Of a stretch of 64,000 nucleotides of DNA, positions 34,963 through 43,519 are shown in pieces. The stretch is from SZUA-100 sp965248135 (GTDB taxonomy: Bacteria > Pseudomonadota > Alphaproteobacteria > Rhizobiales > Rhizobiaceae): positions 1 to 64,000 of the forward strand of contig CBDFIN010000009.1 in assembly GCA_965248135.1 (NCBI GenBank), in the 5' to 3' direction. The translations under genes were made by a program, and so were the position numbers. Position 1 is the first letter of the stretch. Each line of letters begins with the position of its first letter. The notes beneath the pieces were generated by a model. The model saw nothing but the letters and a program-made list of their open reading frames with translations. It had not been told where the DNA came from and made no database searches.

Positions 34963-35674
34963 CAGCGGCGGTTAGCGATGAAAGCGGCGCACCGTTAAAA
35001 TAGTTCTCAAGCCGCTGGTTGAAAGCTGCTCGCCCGCCATGGGTTGAAAGCCGATCAACGACTTCCATTTCCAGCTTTACATGGCGGCGGCCATTGGTAA
35101 TGCCGAGGAATGACCAAAACTGATCATATGTTTTATATTGGCCCGGTCCCAGCCCGTCGATCTTGATCAACACAACCGGACTGTCGGGCAGGGCGTTGAT
35201 CATGTCAAACGTGCCGGTAAAATGGCGGGCGATCACTTCCCGCTCACCCTTACGTATGCCGCCGGCAGGAAAAATCAGCATGGAATTGCCGTTGTCCAAA
35301 ACCCGCCGCATGATATCCAGGGTTTTTTGTTTTTGCTCCTCGCGGCGCTCCGGGGTCCAACTTGATGGACTGCTCATCGGGATGGTGCCAAATAACACCA
35401 TTGGCCAGCGCTGCGCCCAGTGATTATATTCCTTGTAATAGGCGGTGGGTCGAATACGGGTAATCGCATAAAGCGAGGAAAGGATCAAAGGCGGGTCGTG
35501 GCGGCTGACATGGTTAGCCAGGAAAACGGCGCCATCGAGATGCTGTACCTGCTCCTTGTTGGAACAACTGACATTGTAAAACATGCTGTAATACGGGCGC
35601 ACCAGAGCGAAGACCAGATGGCGTAGCGCCCGGCCCAATATGCCATCAACGGTTTTTATCGCTCGCTTTTTCAC
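34934..35674 (-). CDS. PlsC-like lysophospholipid acyltransferase
   Basis: A 246-residue membrane-associated acyltransferase of the PlsC family, starting at GTG 35674 with a 4-nt overlap (GTGA) to the FecR-domain gene. The catalytic NHxxxxD box appears as NHVSRHD near residue 53, and the glycerol-phosphate-binding motif as FPAGGIRKGER near 135. Such enzymes transfer acyl chains to lysophosphatidate or related lipids at the inner membrane. Its tight coupling between an envelope FecR protein and a CHASE2 cyclase is unusual and suggests a link between lipid composition and the signal sensed (inference). Confidence 0.8.
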   Translation of the reverse strand: MKKRAIKTVDGILGRALRHLVFALVRPYYSMFYNVSCSNKEQVQHLDGAVFLANHVSRHDPPLILSSLYAITRIRPTAYYKEYNHWAQRWPMVLFGTIPMSSPSSWTPERREEQKQKTLDIMRRVLDNGNSMLIFPAGGIRKGEREVIARHFTGTFDMINALPDSPVVLIKIDGLGPGQYKTYDQFWSFLGITNGRRHVKLEMEVVDRLSTHGGRAAFNQRLENYFNGAPLSSLTAADGEKTGNEL

Positions 35675-36513
35675 AAGTGCTTAAAAAAACGGTTGACAAG
35701 CGGTGTGCACAAAGAGCGTTTCACTTGATATTCAGACTCATAATTATGCTGGTCATAGCCGATAGGTGGATAGCGGTGCCGCAGGTGTGACAGAATACTA
35801 ATTCCTGGTAATTTGCCGCTTTTAGAATTACATCGAACGGCGTTGTGGTGGGTTGCTGAAATGCATGGTGCGCGGGCAATCAGCGATGCCGCATTGCCCG
35901 GTCGGCCGGATCCCGCCTCCTTGTCCTGGCTGTCCAAAATCCGCATCTCATCGCCTGTCGCCTTGACCAACTTGAGAGACGAGCCGTCTGACAGGCAGGA
36001 AAACCCGGGTTTGGTGACAATTTTTTTGGTGCCGTTAACGCTGCAGAACATGCGTCCGGACCGCAATATTGCCTTGGTCAGTCCATCTTTCACCAAAGTG
36101 TCAAGAATGCCGCCGCGCACACCAAGCACAACATGAGGTGTCGTTATCTCCATCCTGCCCGATTTGGAGATCCTGCCACCATAAAATCGCACTAGCCCAA
36201 AATTCATGTTAACCGCGATGGCACCCCTGTTGCGACCACGCTGATAGACGAATTCGTCGATCGTCAATGTTGAGTTGGGTCCAATCTTGGCACTTGATTC
36301 ATCGTCAAAAACGATCATACCCAAGCCCGTGCTGTTGCTGGTCAATTGATCGCCAAGCGAAATCTTGTTGCCGACCGCCAGTGATTTGCCCCTGTTGTTG
36401 GAGATGTTGGTCTGCAAGGCCGTTACCGCACCAACAATTTCGGAGTTGGCGATGTCGGGCGGTATACAAAGCGCACAGGCCCCGGCTATCAGCAAATTTC
36501 TAACATTCAACAT
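35671..36513 (-). CDS. FecR-domain periplasmic protein
   Basis: A 280-residue protein with a signal peptide (residues 1-23, cleavage near IANS) and a FecR domain at about 25-165 (GKSLAVGNKISLGDQLTSNSTGLGMIVFDDESSAKIGPNSTLTIDEF, then ITTPHVVLGVRGG). FecR domains in this setting act as periplasmic signalling or structural modules rather than sigma-factor regulators; no ECF sigma gene or N-terminal membrane anchor for one is present. The C-terminal 80 residues are basic and cysteine-containing, without recognised homology. It starts 14 nt after the TPR/barrel gene and overlaps the acyltransferase gene by 4 nt. Confidence 0.82.
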   Translation of the reverse strand: MLNVRNLLIAGACALCIPPDIANSEIVGAVTALQTNISNNRGKSLAVGNKISLGDQLTSNSTGLGMIVFDDESSAKIGPNSTLTIDEFVYQRGRNRGAIAVNMNFGLVRFYGGRISKSGRMEITTPHVVLGVRGGILDTLVKDGLTKAILRSGRMFCSVNGTKKIVTKPGFSCLSDGSSLKLVKATGDEMRILDSQDKEAGSGRPGNAASLIARAPCISATHHNAVRCNSKSGKLPGISILSHLRHRYPPIGYDQHNYESEYQVKRSLCTPLVNRFFKHL

Positions 36514-36527
36514 TGCCGCAACTCCGA

Positions 36528-37802
36528 TTAAAATATCGTGTGGGTAAAACTCAAACCGATGCCATAGGATGAGCTGTTACGTGACGGTGTATCAAGATCC
36601 AATGATCGGTAAAATGCTCGCACATCGATACGGTTTCGATCATTGATTTCCACTCTGTGATCCCAATTCACATCCCAGAAATTGCCATCAAATGTTGTGC
36701 CGGGTGTGGCAGAAAGATCAGGCAGCATCACATGGCCAGCGCCAAAGCTGACCCGTTGTGTCCACACCGGGCCGTTTGCTTTCGACCATACCACCCCAGC
36801 GTAGCTTAGTTCTGCAGCAAGCGATCTGCCGACAAAAGTGCCACCACTGTCATAATCGAACTCGCCCCGCAGCGCCGCACCGATAGCGTGATTGCCAGAG
36901 ACCCGTTGTGTCCCGCCAATTTCGGCCCGCAATCTGTGATCGGTGAACAATAATTGAGAGGCACTCAGATTGGCGTATCCGAATTTGGCAAAAAAAGTTG
37001 AATCCAGCGAAGGTTGAACGGTGAAATTGGCCTCGGCGCCAAATTCGCTGATTGCCAAGCCCCGTTGAAACTCAAAATATTCGCCATACGCCGTCAGGCC
37101 CATGCGCAGCGAGCTGATACCACTGTTGGGCAGACCCTTTTCCCAGGTAATTGAAGCCCGGCCCGAGGATGCCGCAAATACACCACCAGCACCGGACAGG
37201 TCGAAATCACCGAAGCGCCTGGCGACCCTTGCAGATGCGGACAATATGATCGCATCGTCGCTTGGCGTATCAAGGCTCCGTTTCAAGCTTGCCGTGACCT
37301 CGCCATAGGGATTGAAATCCGTTCGGTCCGATATGGCGGCGGTGGATGCAAAATCCGTGTGAACCAGATCCGCTCCGATGGTGAACGAAACATACCCCGT
37401 CAGGCCGCCAAGACCCTTGTCGATCAGTCCACGCAGTTCCTCCGCGTCATCGGTTTCGTCGCCGTTCAAGGTGCCGATTGACAGGGCGTGCTCGACCTGC
37501 CGCTTGGCCAGATCGTAGGAGCTGACATGATAATAGAGCCGGGCGGCATAAAGCCGTGCCTGCGCATCGCGTGGATAGGTGATCAAATGCTGCTCGATGG
37601 TGGACAGGGCCTGGTCGTATTGGCCTGAGTCGACCGCAATCTCAATGAAGCTGGCAAGACTCGCCTGATCACCTGGTTGCGCAATACGATTGGAAAATGC
37701 GTCTTCGTATGGGCCTGCCGATGCGTAACTGCCGAACATTGGCTGCATCAGCAAAGCCAGTGCACCAAACAACACGATCTTATTGAAATTGGTTCGTATC
37801 AT
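36528..37802 (-). CDS. TPR-containing outer-membrane beta-barrel protein
   Basis: About 424 residues from ATG 37802 (a TTG at 37826 would add 8). A signal peptide ends near SYASA (residue 30). A short tetratricopeptide-like region follows (about 40-115: ALSTIEQHLITYPRDAQARLYAARLYYHVSSYDLAKRQVEHAL), then a long region of alternating aromatic/polar strands ending YGIGLSFTHTIF, typical of an outer-membrane barrel. This layout recurs in proteins encoded beside FecR-domain and CHASE2-cyclase genes. As first gene of the operon it could be the outer-membrane component of the sensing module (inference). Confidence 0.75.
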   Translation of the reverse strand: MIRTNFNKIVLFGALALLMQPMFGSYASAGPYEDAFSNRIAQPGDQASLASFIEIAVDSGQYDQALSTIEQHLITYPRDAQARLYAARLYYHVSSYDLAKRQVEHALSIGTLNGDETDDAEELRGLIDKGLGGLTGYVSFTIGADLVHTDFASTAAISDRTDFNPYGEVTASLKRSLDTPSDDAIILSASARVARRFGDFDLSGAGGVFAASSGRASITWEKGLPNSGISSLRMGLTAYGEYFEFQRGLAISEFGAEANFTVQPSLDSTFFAKFGYANLSASQLLFTDHRLRAEIGGTQRVSGNHAIGAALRGEFDYDSGGTFVGRSLAAELSYAGVVWSKANGPVWTQRVSFGAGHVMLPDLSATPGTTFDGNFWDVNWDHRVEINDRNRIDVRAFYRSLDLDTPSRNSSSYGIGLSFTHTIF

Positions 37803-38016
37803 TGCAATTACCGGGACATTTGCCAAAATGAGTTATTAATATTTCGTTACCAAATTAAAACCTACCAATGGTGATTGGCAAGCCCAAACATTAGATCAAA
37901 GGCGGTTGGGTGAAAAAATCTTGCTTTTATCGGGCAATTCAGCGGACGCTATCTGGTAAAATCAGGGTTTGACACAAAGCGCTATTGCCAGCCATATTGG
38001 TTTCACGTGCAACGAT

Positions 38017-38982
38017 ATGGCAGACAGATTCATGACCAAGAAGTTCGCCTCACAAGGTGACATGGCGGAAAAGACCGTCTCATTTACTGAAATCGGGAGT
38101 GGTCTGTGGGCCTTCACCGCACAGGGTGATCCCAATACCGGGGTAATAATCGGCGATGACAGCGTGATGATCATTGATGCGCAGGCCACCCCGCGGATGG
38201 CGAACCAGGTAATCGAGAAAATTCGCGACATTACTGACAAGCCGATCAAACATGTGGTGTTATCACATTATCATGCGGTGCGCGTGTTGGGTGCTTCTGC
38301 ATACAGAGCGTCCGAAATTATCATGTCGCAAAAAGCGCGCGCCATGGTGGTCGAGCGCGGGCAGGAGGATTGGGATAGCGAATTTGCCCGTTTTCCACGC
38401 CTCTTTCAGGGGCACGAATCGATACCGGGCCTGACCTGGCCGACGGCGACCTTTAACGATCGCATGACAGTTTATCTGGGCAAACGACGGGTGGATTTGA
38501 TGTTTCTTGGCCGGGCACATACGGCAGGCGATATTGTCGCCTATGTGGGTGACGAAAATGTCATGTTTACCGGCGATATCGTTGAATACAAATCCGCCTG
38601 CTATTGTGGTGATGGTCATTTTCGCGATTGGCCGGGCACTCTTGCGGCAGTCCGCCGTTGGAATGTCGATGCCATCGCACCGGGCCGCGGCGATGCGCTG
38701 GTGGGTGAAAAATTGGTCAATGCGGCACTGGATGCGACAGAAGATTTTGTCACGTCAACCTATAATTCGGTGGCCCGGGTGGCCTTGGGCGGCGGCGGCC
38801 TGAAAGAGGCATGGGATGCCTGCCGGGAAATCTGCGATCCCAAATTCGGCGACTATGCTATCTATGAGCACTGCCTGCCATTCAACGTTTCGCGCGCCTA
38901 TGATGAGGCCCGTGACATGGATACGCCAAAAATATGGACAGCCGAGCGCGACCAAGAAATGTGGCAGGCGTTGCAGGGATAA
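38017..38982 (+). CDS. MBL-fold protein with degenerate metal motif
   Basis: About 322 residues from ATG 38017, chosen because family members begin with MADRFMTKKFAS-like sequence. A metallo-beta-lactamase fold protein: the usual HxHxDH reads SHYHAVRVLGAS, so the Asp-His pair is replaced by Val-Arg, while later ligands (RAHTAGD, FTGDIVEY) remain. The same variant is, as I recall, a feature of a subfamily found beside aromatic-degradation monooxygenases, so it is probably a family trait and not damage. It sits upstream of a flavin monooxygenase gene in the same direction. Hydrolysis of a ring-derived thioester or lactone is a guess; a single-metal site is possible. Confidence 0.8.
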   Translation: MADRFMTKKFASQGDMAEKTVSFTEIGSGLWAFTAQGDPNTGVIIGDDSVMIIDAQATPRMANQVIEKIRDITDKPIKHVVLSHYHAVRVLGASAYRASEIIMSQKARAMVVERGQEDWDSEFARFPRLFQGHESIPGLTWPTATFNDRMTVYLGKRRVDLMFLGRAHTAGDIVAYVGDENVMFTGDIVEYKSACYCGDGHFRDWPGTLAAVRRWNVDAIAPGRGDALVGEKLVNAALDATEDFVTSTYNSVARVALGGGGLKEAWDACREICDPKFGDYAIYEHCLPFNVSRAYDEARDMDTPKIWTAERDQEMWQALQG

Positions 38983-39083
38983 TGGGCGCGTTTTCTTTCT
39001 TATGTCAGCTATGAAGCCCGCCAGTTGCGGCCGTTGTGTTGGCCCAGTCCGGTTAGATTAGAAGTTGGAGGCGAGGTAGGTCA

Positions 39084-40694
39084 GTGTCCAAAATATTCGA
39101 AACGCCGCTCTATTCCTTTCGGCATTCGACCGACCAGGATGCGTTGAAGCCGGTGCGCCACCCGGTTGTGGTCATCGGGGCAGGGCCGATCGGACTTGCG
39201 GCTGCTATTGATCTTGCTCAAAACGATATTCCCGTGGTCGTGCTCGATGATAATGACAAGGTGTCGTGGGGCTCGCGGGCCATTTGTTTTGCCAAGCGAC
39301 CGCTGGAAATTCTCGACCGGCTTGGCTGCGGCGACGAGTTTGTCGATAAGGGCGTGCAGTGGAATCTGGGCAAGGTTTTTTCAGATATACGCAAGATCTA
39401 CGAATTCGATCTATTGCCTGAAGAAGGACACAAGCGTCCGGCATTTATCAATCTGCAGCAATATTATTTCGAGCAGTATCTGGTGAACCGGCTGCGGCAA
39501 TTGCAGGACGAGGGCAAACCGGTCGAACTGCGCGGCAACAACAAGCTTGTAGCTATTGATGTGAGCGATGATGGTGTCGATTTGTCGATCGAAACACCCG
39601 AGGGTGCCTACGCGCTTGAAGCTGATTGGGTCATTGCCTGCGATGGTGCCAATTCAGCCGTGCGCACCCTGATGGGCCTGGCATTTGGAGGCAGGGTATT
39701 TGAGGACAATTTCCTGATCGCCGACACCATTATGGAGGCCGATTTTCCGGTGGAGCGGCGCTTCTGGTTCGATCCGCCGTTTAACCGCGGCCAGTCGGTA
39801 CTTCTTCATAGCCAACCGGACAATGTCTGGCGGATCGATTTTCAACTGGGGTGGGATATCGACCGGGAAGAGGAAATGCGGGAGGAAAATGTCACTCGCC
39901 GTCTCAAAGCCATGTTCGGTGAAGACGCCAAATTCGAACTGGAATGGGTTTCTGTTTATACTTTCCAGTGCCGCCGAATGGAGAAGTTTCGTCACGGACG
40001 GGTGTTGTTTGCCGGCGACAGCGCCCACCAGGTTTCGCCCTTTGGTGCGCGGGGCGCCAATTCCGGTTTGCAGGACACCGACAATCTGATCTGGAAGCTG
40101 AAACTGGTGATGGCGGAAAAGGCGCCGCAAAGCCTGCTCGACAGCTATGATGAGGAACGGGTTTATGCCGCCGACGAGAATATTTTGAACTCGACCCGGT
40201 CAACCGACTTTATCACGCCGAAGTCGGAAATCAGCCGGATATTCCGCAATGCGGTGTTGGATCTGGCAAAAGATCATGCCTTTGCGCGACAATTGGTCAA
40301 TACCGGTCGATTGTCTGTTCCGGCGATTTATGATGGATCATCGCTCAATGGCGAAGACGTTAAGAGCATGCCGCGCCGCACCAGGCCCGGGTCATCGCCA
40401 AGCGATGCACCGGTGAAAGGGAAGTGGCTGATCGACCTTTTGGGTGGAGAATTCCAGTTGCTGACCATCAATGTGGATGCGCCGGACAGGCTCGATGTCG
40501 ATGGTATTGGTGTATATCGCCTGGCGTTGGAGAGCGAAGATGATCCCTCAGGTGCACTCGACGACCGCTATCTTGGTATTCATGACAGCGCGGTCTATCT
40601 GATGCGGCCTGACCAGCATGTGGCGGCGCGCTGGGTTGACTATAACGAACAATTGGTACGCCAGGCGGTCAGCCGGGCAACTGGTAAAACCTGA
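39084..40694 (+). CDS. FAD-dependent aromatic monooxygenase (MhpA/PheA-like, class A)
   Basis: A 536-residue flavoprotein starting at GTG 39084 behind a GGAGG-like site. Motifs of single-component hydroxylases are present: GxGxxG (VVIGAGPIGLAAAIDLA, about 29-45), the DG motif CDGANSAVR near 187, and the GD motif VLFAGDSAHQVSPFGARGANSGLQD near 310. A C-terminal thioredoxin-like domain follows. Such enzymes use NAD(P)H and O2 to hydroxylate phenolic substrates. Neighbours (VOC protein, crotonase, dehydrogenase) fit an aromatic or heteroaromatic degradation pathway. Substrate unknown. Confidence 0.85.
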   Translation: MSKIFETPLYSFRHSTDQDALKPVRHPVVVIGAGPIGLAAAIDLAQNDIPVVVLDDNDKVSWGSRAICFAKRPLEILDRLGCGDEFVDKGVQWNLGKVFSDIRKIYEFDLLPEEGHKRPAFINLQQYYFEQYLVNRLRQLQDEGKPVELRGNNKLVAIDVSDDGVDLSIETPEGAYALEADWVIACDGANSAVRTLMGLAFGGRVFEDNFLIADTIMEADFPVERRFWFDPPFNRGQSVLLHSQPDNVWRIDFQLGWDIDREEEMREENVTRRLKAMFGEDAKFELEWVSVYTFQCRRMEKFRHGRVLFAGDSAHQVSPFGARGANSGLQDTDNLIWKLKLVMAEKAPQSLLDSYDEERVYAADENILNSTRSTDFITPKSEISRIFRNAVLDLAKDHAFARQLVNTGRLSVPAIYDGSSLNGEDVKSMPRRTRPGSSPSDAPVKGKWLIDLLGGEFQLLTINVDAPDRLDVDGIGVYRLALESEDDPSGALDDRYLGIHDSAVYLMRPDQHVAARWVDYNEQLVRQAVSRATGKT

Positions 40695-40710
40695 GACTTG
40701 GGTAGAAGCA

Positions 40711-40908
40711 ATGGATATTTTGAAACTTACGGCCAATATCGATGATCCCGACGGGTTTTATGCCGATCTACTGGCTGTCCACGAGGGCCTCGACAAGCAC
40801 CAAAGCGATGCACTGAATGCCCGGTTGATTCTGATATTGGCCAACCATATCGGCGAGCAGGAAACCCTGCGAATGGCGCTTGCGGTGGCCAGCAAACATC
40901 ATAGTTGA
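40711..40908 (+). CDS. DUF2783 small protein
   Basis: A 65-residue protein from ATG 40711, 16 nt after the monooxygenase stop. It matches the DUF2783 pattern (NIDDPDGFYADLLAVHEGLD, then SDALNARLILILANHIG and an LRMAL tail). Genes of this family often accompany flavin monooxygenases in catabolic clusters, so a small accessory or stabilising subunit is likely; no biochemical role is known to me. All-helical prediction, no membrane segment. Confidence 0.8.
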   Translation: MDILKLTANIDDPDGFYADLLAVHEGLDKHQSDALNARLILILANHIGEQETLRMALAVASKHHS

Positions 40909-40940
40909 ACATCAAAACGGAAACTCAAGGAGAAAGCCCC

Positions 40941-41480
40941 ATGAAAATCGAAAAAATCCATCACGTCGCCTATCGGTGCAAGGATGCAAAGGAGACAGTG
41001 GAATGGTATCGCGACAATCTCAAGATGGATTTTGTTCTGGCAATTGCCGAAGACATGGTGCCCTCTACGCATGAGCCCGATCCTTATATGCATATTTTTC
41101 TGGATGCGGGTGACGGCAATGTGCTGGCCTTTTTTGAGTTGCCCACCAAACCTGAAATGGGCAAGGACCCAAATACGCCGGAATGGGTACAGCATCTTGC
41201 CTTCAAGGTGAAAGACCGGGCGGCTTTGCTTGAATTTAAGGCCCATCTGGAGGCCAACGGCATTGATGTCCTGGGCGTTACCGATCACTCAATCTTTCAT
41301 TCGATCTATTTCTTTGATCCCAGCGGTCATCGCATTGAACTTGCCTGCCCGGACCCGGAAGAGGATGCCATGCTAGAAAAGCTCGACGCAGTGAAATGGG
41401 ATATGCTGGAGGAATGGTCAAAGACCAAGAGGGCACCCAAACATGCCGACTGGATGCACAAGAAAGAATTTGGCGGCTAG
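40941..41480 (+). CDS. VOC-family protein (glyoxalase/extradiol dioxygenase-like)
   Basis: A 179-residue protein from ATG 40941, preceded by AAGGAGAA. Vicinal-oxygen-chelate fold: metal ligands are probably a His in KIHHVAYRC (residue 6 or 7), a His in WVQHLAFKV and the Glu in HRIELACP. Longer than simple glyoxalase I, with a C-terminal helical tail (EEWSKTKRAPKHADWMHKKEF). Placed after a flavin hydroxylase and DUF2783, it could be a ring-cleavage dioxygenase or isomerase acting on the hydroxylated product (inference). Confidence 0.8.
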   Translation: MKIEKIHHVAYRCKDAKETVEWYRDNLKMDFVLAIAEDMVPSTHEPDPYMHIFLDAGDGNVLAFFELPTKPEMGKDPNTPEWVQHLAFKVKDRAALLEFKAHLEANGIDVLGVTDHSIFHSIYFFDPSGHRIELACPDPEEDAMLEKLDAVKWDMLEEWSKTKRAPKHADWMHKKEFGG

Positions 41481-41511
41481 GCGGTCGGCCTAATTGCGGC
41501 GTCAAATTGTT

Positions 41512-41545
41512 TGCCGCAGACCAGGACTAAATCCTGTTTGCGGCA
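41512..41545 (+). terminator. bipartite stem-loop after the VOC gene
   Basis: TGCCGCA (41512-41518) pairs with TGCGGCA (41539-41545), and inside it CAGGA (41522-41526) pairs with TCCTG (41532-41536). A modest pyrimidine run follows. It separates the monooxygenase/DUF2783/VOC genes from the dehydrogenase gene and may end or attenuate transcription. Confidence 0.45.
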
Positions 41546-41635
41546 GAATTTCTCTTGATATGGCGAAATTCGCATTGAGTGAACGGCGGTCTTCAGTTCA
41601 TCATCAACCCGGTTGATATAACCGGGAGGAAAACC

Positions 41636-42589
41636 ATGAAAATCGGATTTATCGGCCTCGGTAATGTCGGGGGCAAGCTTTGCGGCAGTCTGTTGCGTAA
41701 CGGGGCTGATTTGACCGTGCGCGATGTTGATACTGAAGCCGCCAAGCCGCTGCTTGATGGCGGTGCCAGGTGGGCCGACAGCCCGAAGGAAATGGCCGAA
41801 GCCTGCGACCTGATCATCACCTGTTTACCCTCACCGGCGATCTGTGCGGCGGTGATGGAGGCAGACGATGGCGTGCTGGCGGGCATTTCGGCCGGCAAGA
41901 TCTGGGCCGAGATGAGCACCACTGACGAGGCCGAGGTCAAACGCCTTGGCGCCAAGGTCATCGAGGCAGGTGGCGAGGCGGTCGATTGCCCGGTTTCGGG
42001 CGGCTGTCACCGGGCGGCGACAGGAAATATTGCAATATTTGCCGGTTGCGAACGGGTGACGTTCGAACGCATTTTACCTGTGCTCACCACCATGGGCCGG
42101 CGCATCTTACACACCGGGCCGCTTGGTTCTGCGTCTGTGTTGAAGGTAGTGACCAACTATCTTGCCACGGCCAATCTGATCACATTGTGCGAGGCGCTGG
42201 TCAGCTGCAAGGCCACCGGTATGGATCTTGCCACTTCCTACGAGGCAATCCGCATCTCCTCGGGCAACTCGTTCGTACACGAAACCGAAAGTCAGGTAAT
42301 ATTAAATGGCAGCCGTGATATTTCTTTCACCATGGATCTGGTTTCGAAGGATATTGGCCTGTCTCATAAAATTGCCGAAGAGGCAGGTGTGCCGCTGGAA
42401 ATCAGCCCCAAGCTTGTAGAGATATTCAAAGACGGTGAAAAGCGCTATGGGCCGCGGGAATGGTCGCCCAATATTGTCCGCCGACTGGAAGAGGCAACCG
42501 GCCTATCCATACTGGCACCGGGCTTTCCGGCTGAAATTTTGGATGATGAGCCGGAAGAGGCCGGATATGAGGTTGTTGTCAGGCGTTAA
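41636..42589 (+). CDS. NAD(P)-dependent beta-hydroxyacid dehydrogenase family protein
   Basis: 317 residues from ATG 41636, behind GGGAGGA. 3-Hydroxyisobutyrate/6-phosphogluconate dehydrogenase-like: Rossmann start MKIGFIGLGNVGGKL, the substrate motif DCPVSGGCHRAATGN, the catalytic lysine region SASVLKVVTNYL and SFTMDLVSKDIGLSHK. It oxidises a 3-hydroxy acid or reduces a semialdehyde. In the reductive nicotinate pathway 2-formylglutarate is reduced to 2-hydroxymethylglutarate by a member of this superfamily, so this is a candidate for that step, but it lies about 22 kb from the enamidase and within another catabolic cluster. Confidence 0.85.
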   Translation: MKIGFIGLGNVGGKLCGSLLRNGADLTVRDVDTEAAKPLLDGGARWADSPKEMAEACDLIITCLPSPAICAAVMEADDGVLAGISAGKIWAEMSTTDEAEVKRLGAKVIEAGGEAVDCPVSGGCHRAATGNIAIFAGCERVTFERILPVLTTMGRRILHTGPLGSASVLKVVTNYLATANLITLCEALVSCKATGMDLATSYEAIRISSGNSFVHETESQVILNGSRDISFTMDLVSKDIGLSHKIAEEAGVPLEISPKLVEIFKDGEKRYGPREWSPNIVRRLEEATGLSILAPGFPAEILDDEPEEAGYEVVVRR

Positions 42590-42732
42590 ATGCTTAATGA
42601 GTTTTGTGCTGTTGGTCGCCTGATTGCTCGGCAAGGCGGAAAACATCACGCCATTTTGTCTCGACCGTGAACCTTTATCGGTTCAGTGTTGGGGTCGCCG
42701 GTTTATATTTTTTCTTCAGGTGGGTTAACATT

Positions 42733-43353
42733 ATGCGCACGAATTCGACTTTCAACGCTTTCTGCCTGATTTTCATCTTTGCCGGCCTGTTGGGTGCCAG
42801 CCAGACCCTTGCACAAGAATCACCGGATTCGCACCTGGCAATCGAAAACCCGGCGATATTGGATCAGGCTGAAATCAACCAGGTCTATAACGTGTTGAAA
42901 GAGCGTATGGCCGGTGGCTATGCACTGGCCAAATTGCCGGTGATCAAGAATTACCAAAGCTGGAAAATATACAATAATCAGCCCTATATTTCCGCCACCC
43001 ATGGCCAGCGCTATGTCAACAATTATGCCAACAAGCTGGCGAAAGACTACGGTGTGTTGAAAAACGGAGAGGTCTATCCGGTTGGCACGGTGTTCGCCAA
43101 GGATACGATCACCGTGACCGAGCAAAAGAAAACCTTTCCCGGTGCCATGTTTGTCATGGAAAAGCTCGAAAAAGGCGCCAGTCCCGACACCGCCGATTGG
43201 CGTTATATTATGGTATTACCGGACGGCTCGATGTTTGGTGACACTAGCGGCGATGATCCTGAAACGGTTGAATATTGCCATGACTGTCATATCCAGAAGT
43301 CGCGGGAAGACTATGTATTCTTCGTGCCGGAGGAATATCGGATTACGCCGTAA
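42733..43353 (+). CDS. periplasmic cytochrome P460-family protein
   Basis: 206 residues from ATG 42733 with a signal peptide (cleavage near TLA-Q, residue 28). The C terminus carries one haem c motif, CHDCH, followed by KSREDYVFFVPEEY, typical of the cytochrome P460 family, which oxidise hydroxylamine or nitric-oxide-type substrates or act in unknown redox reactions. The preceding YVNNYANKLAKDYGVLKNGEVYPVGTVFAKDT and AMFVMEKLEKG segments match the P460 fold. A Lys cross-link to haem cannot be confirmed from sequence; the Lys in FAKDTI is one candidate. No hydroxylamine-related genes are nearby. Confidence 0.8.
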   Translation: MRTNSTFNAFCLIFIFAGLLGASQTLAQESPDSHLAIENPAILDQAEINQVYNVLKERMAGGYALAKLPVIKNYQSWKIYNNQPYISATHGQRYVNNYANKLAKDYGVLKNGEVYPVGTVFAKDTITVTEQKKTFPGAMFVMEKLEKGASPDTADWRYIMVLPDGSMFGDTSGDDPETVEYCHDCHIQKSREDYVFFVPEEYRITP

Positions 43354-43519
43354 CGCAACTGTGTATTATCTTCGACCACATTAAGGGTGTTTCGCCTTTG
43401 ATGTGACAATTGCCGATCCGGCAAAAGCGCTCGTCAGTCCGGCGCGACAATTTCTCTGGCGTATGTCAAACATAATGGCTATCTGTGATCTGTGTCGAAT
43501 ATCCGCCCGGAGCGAAGCC

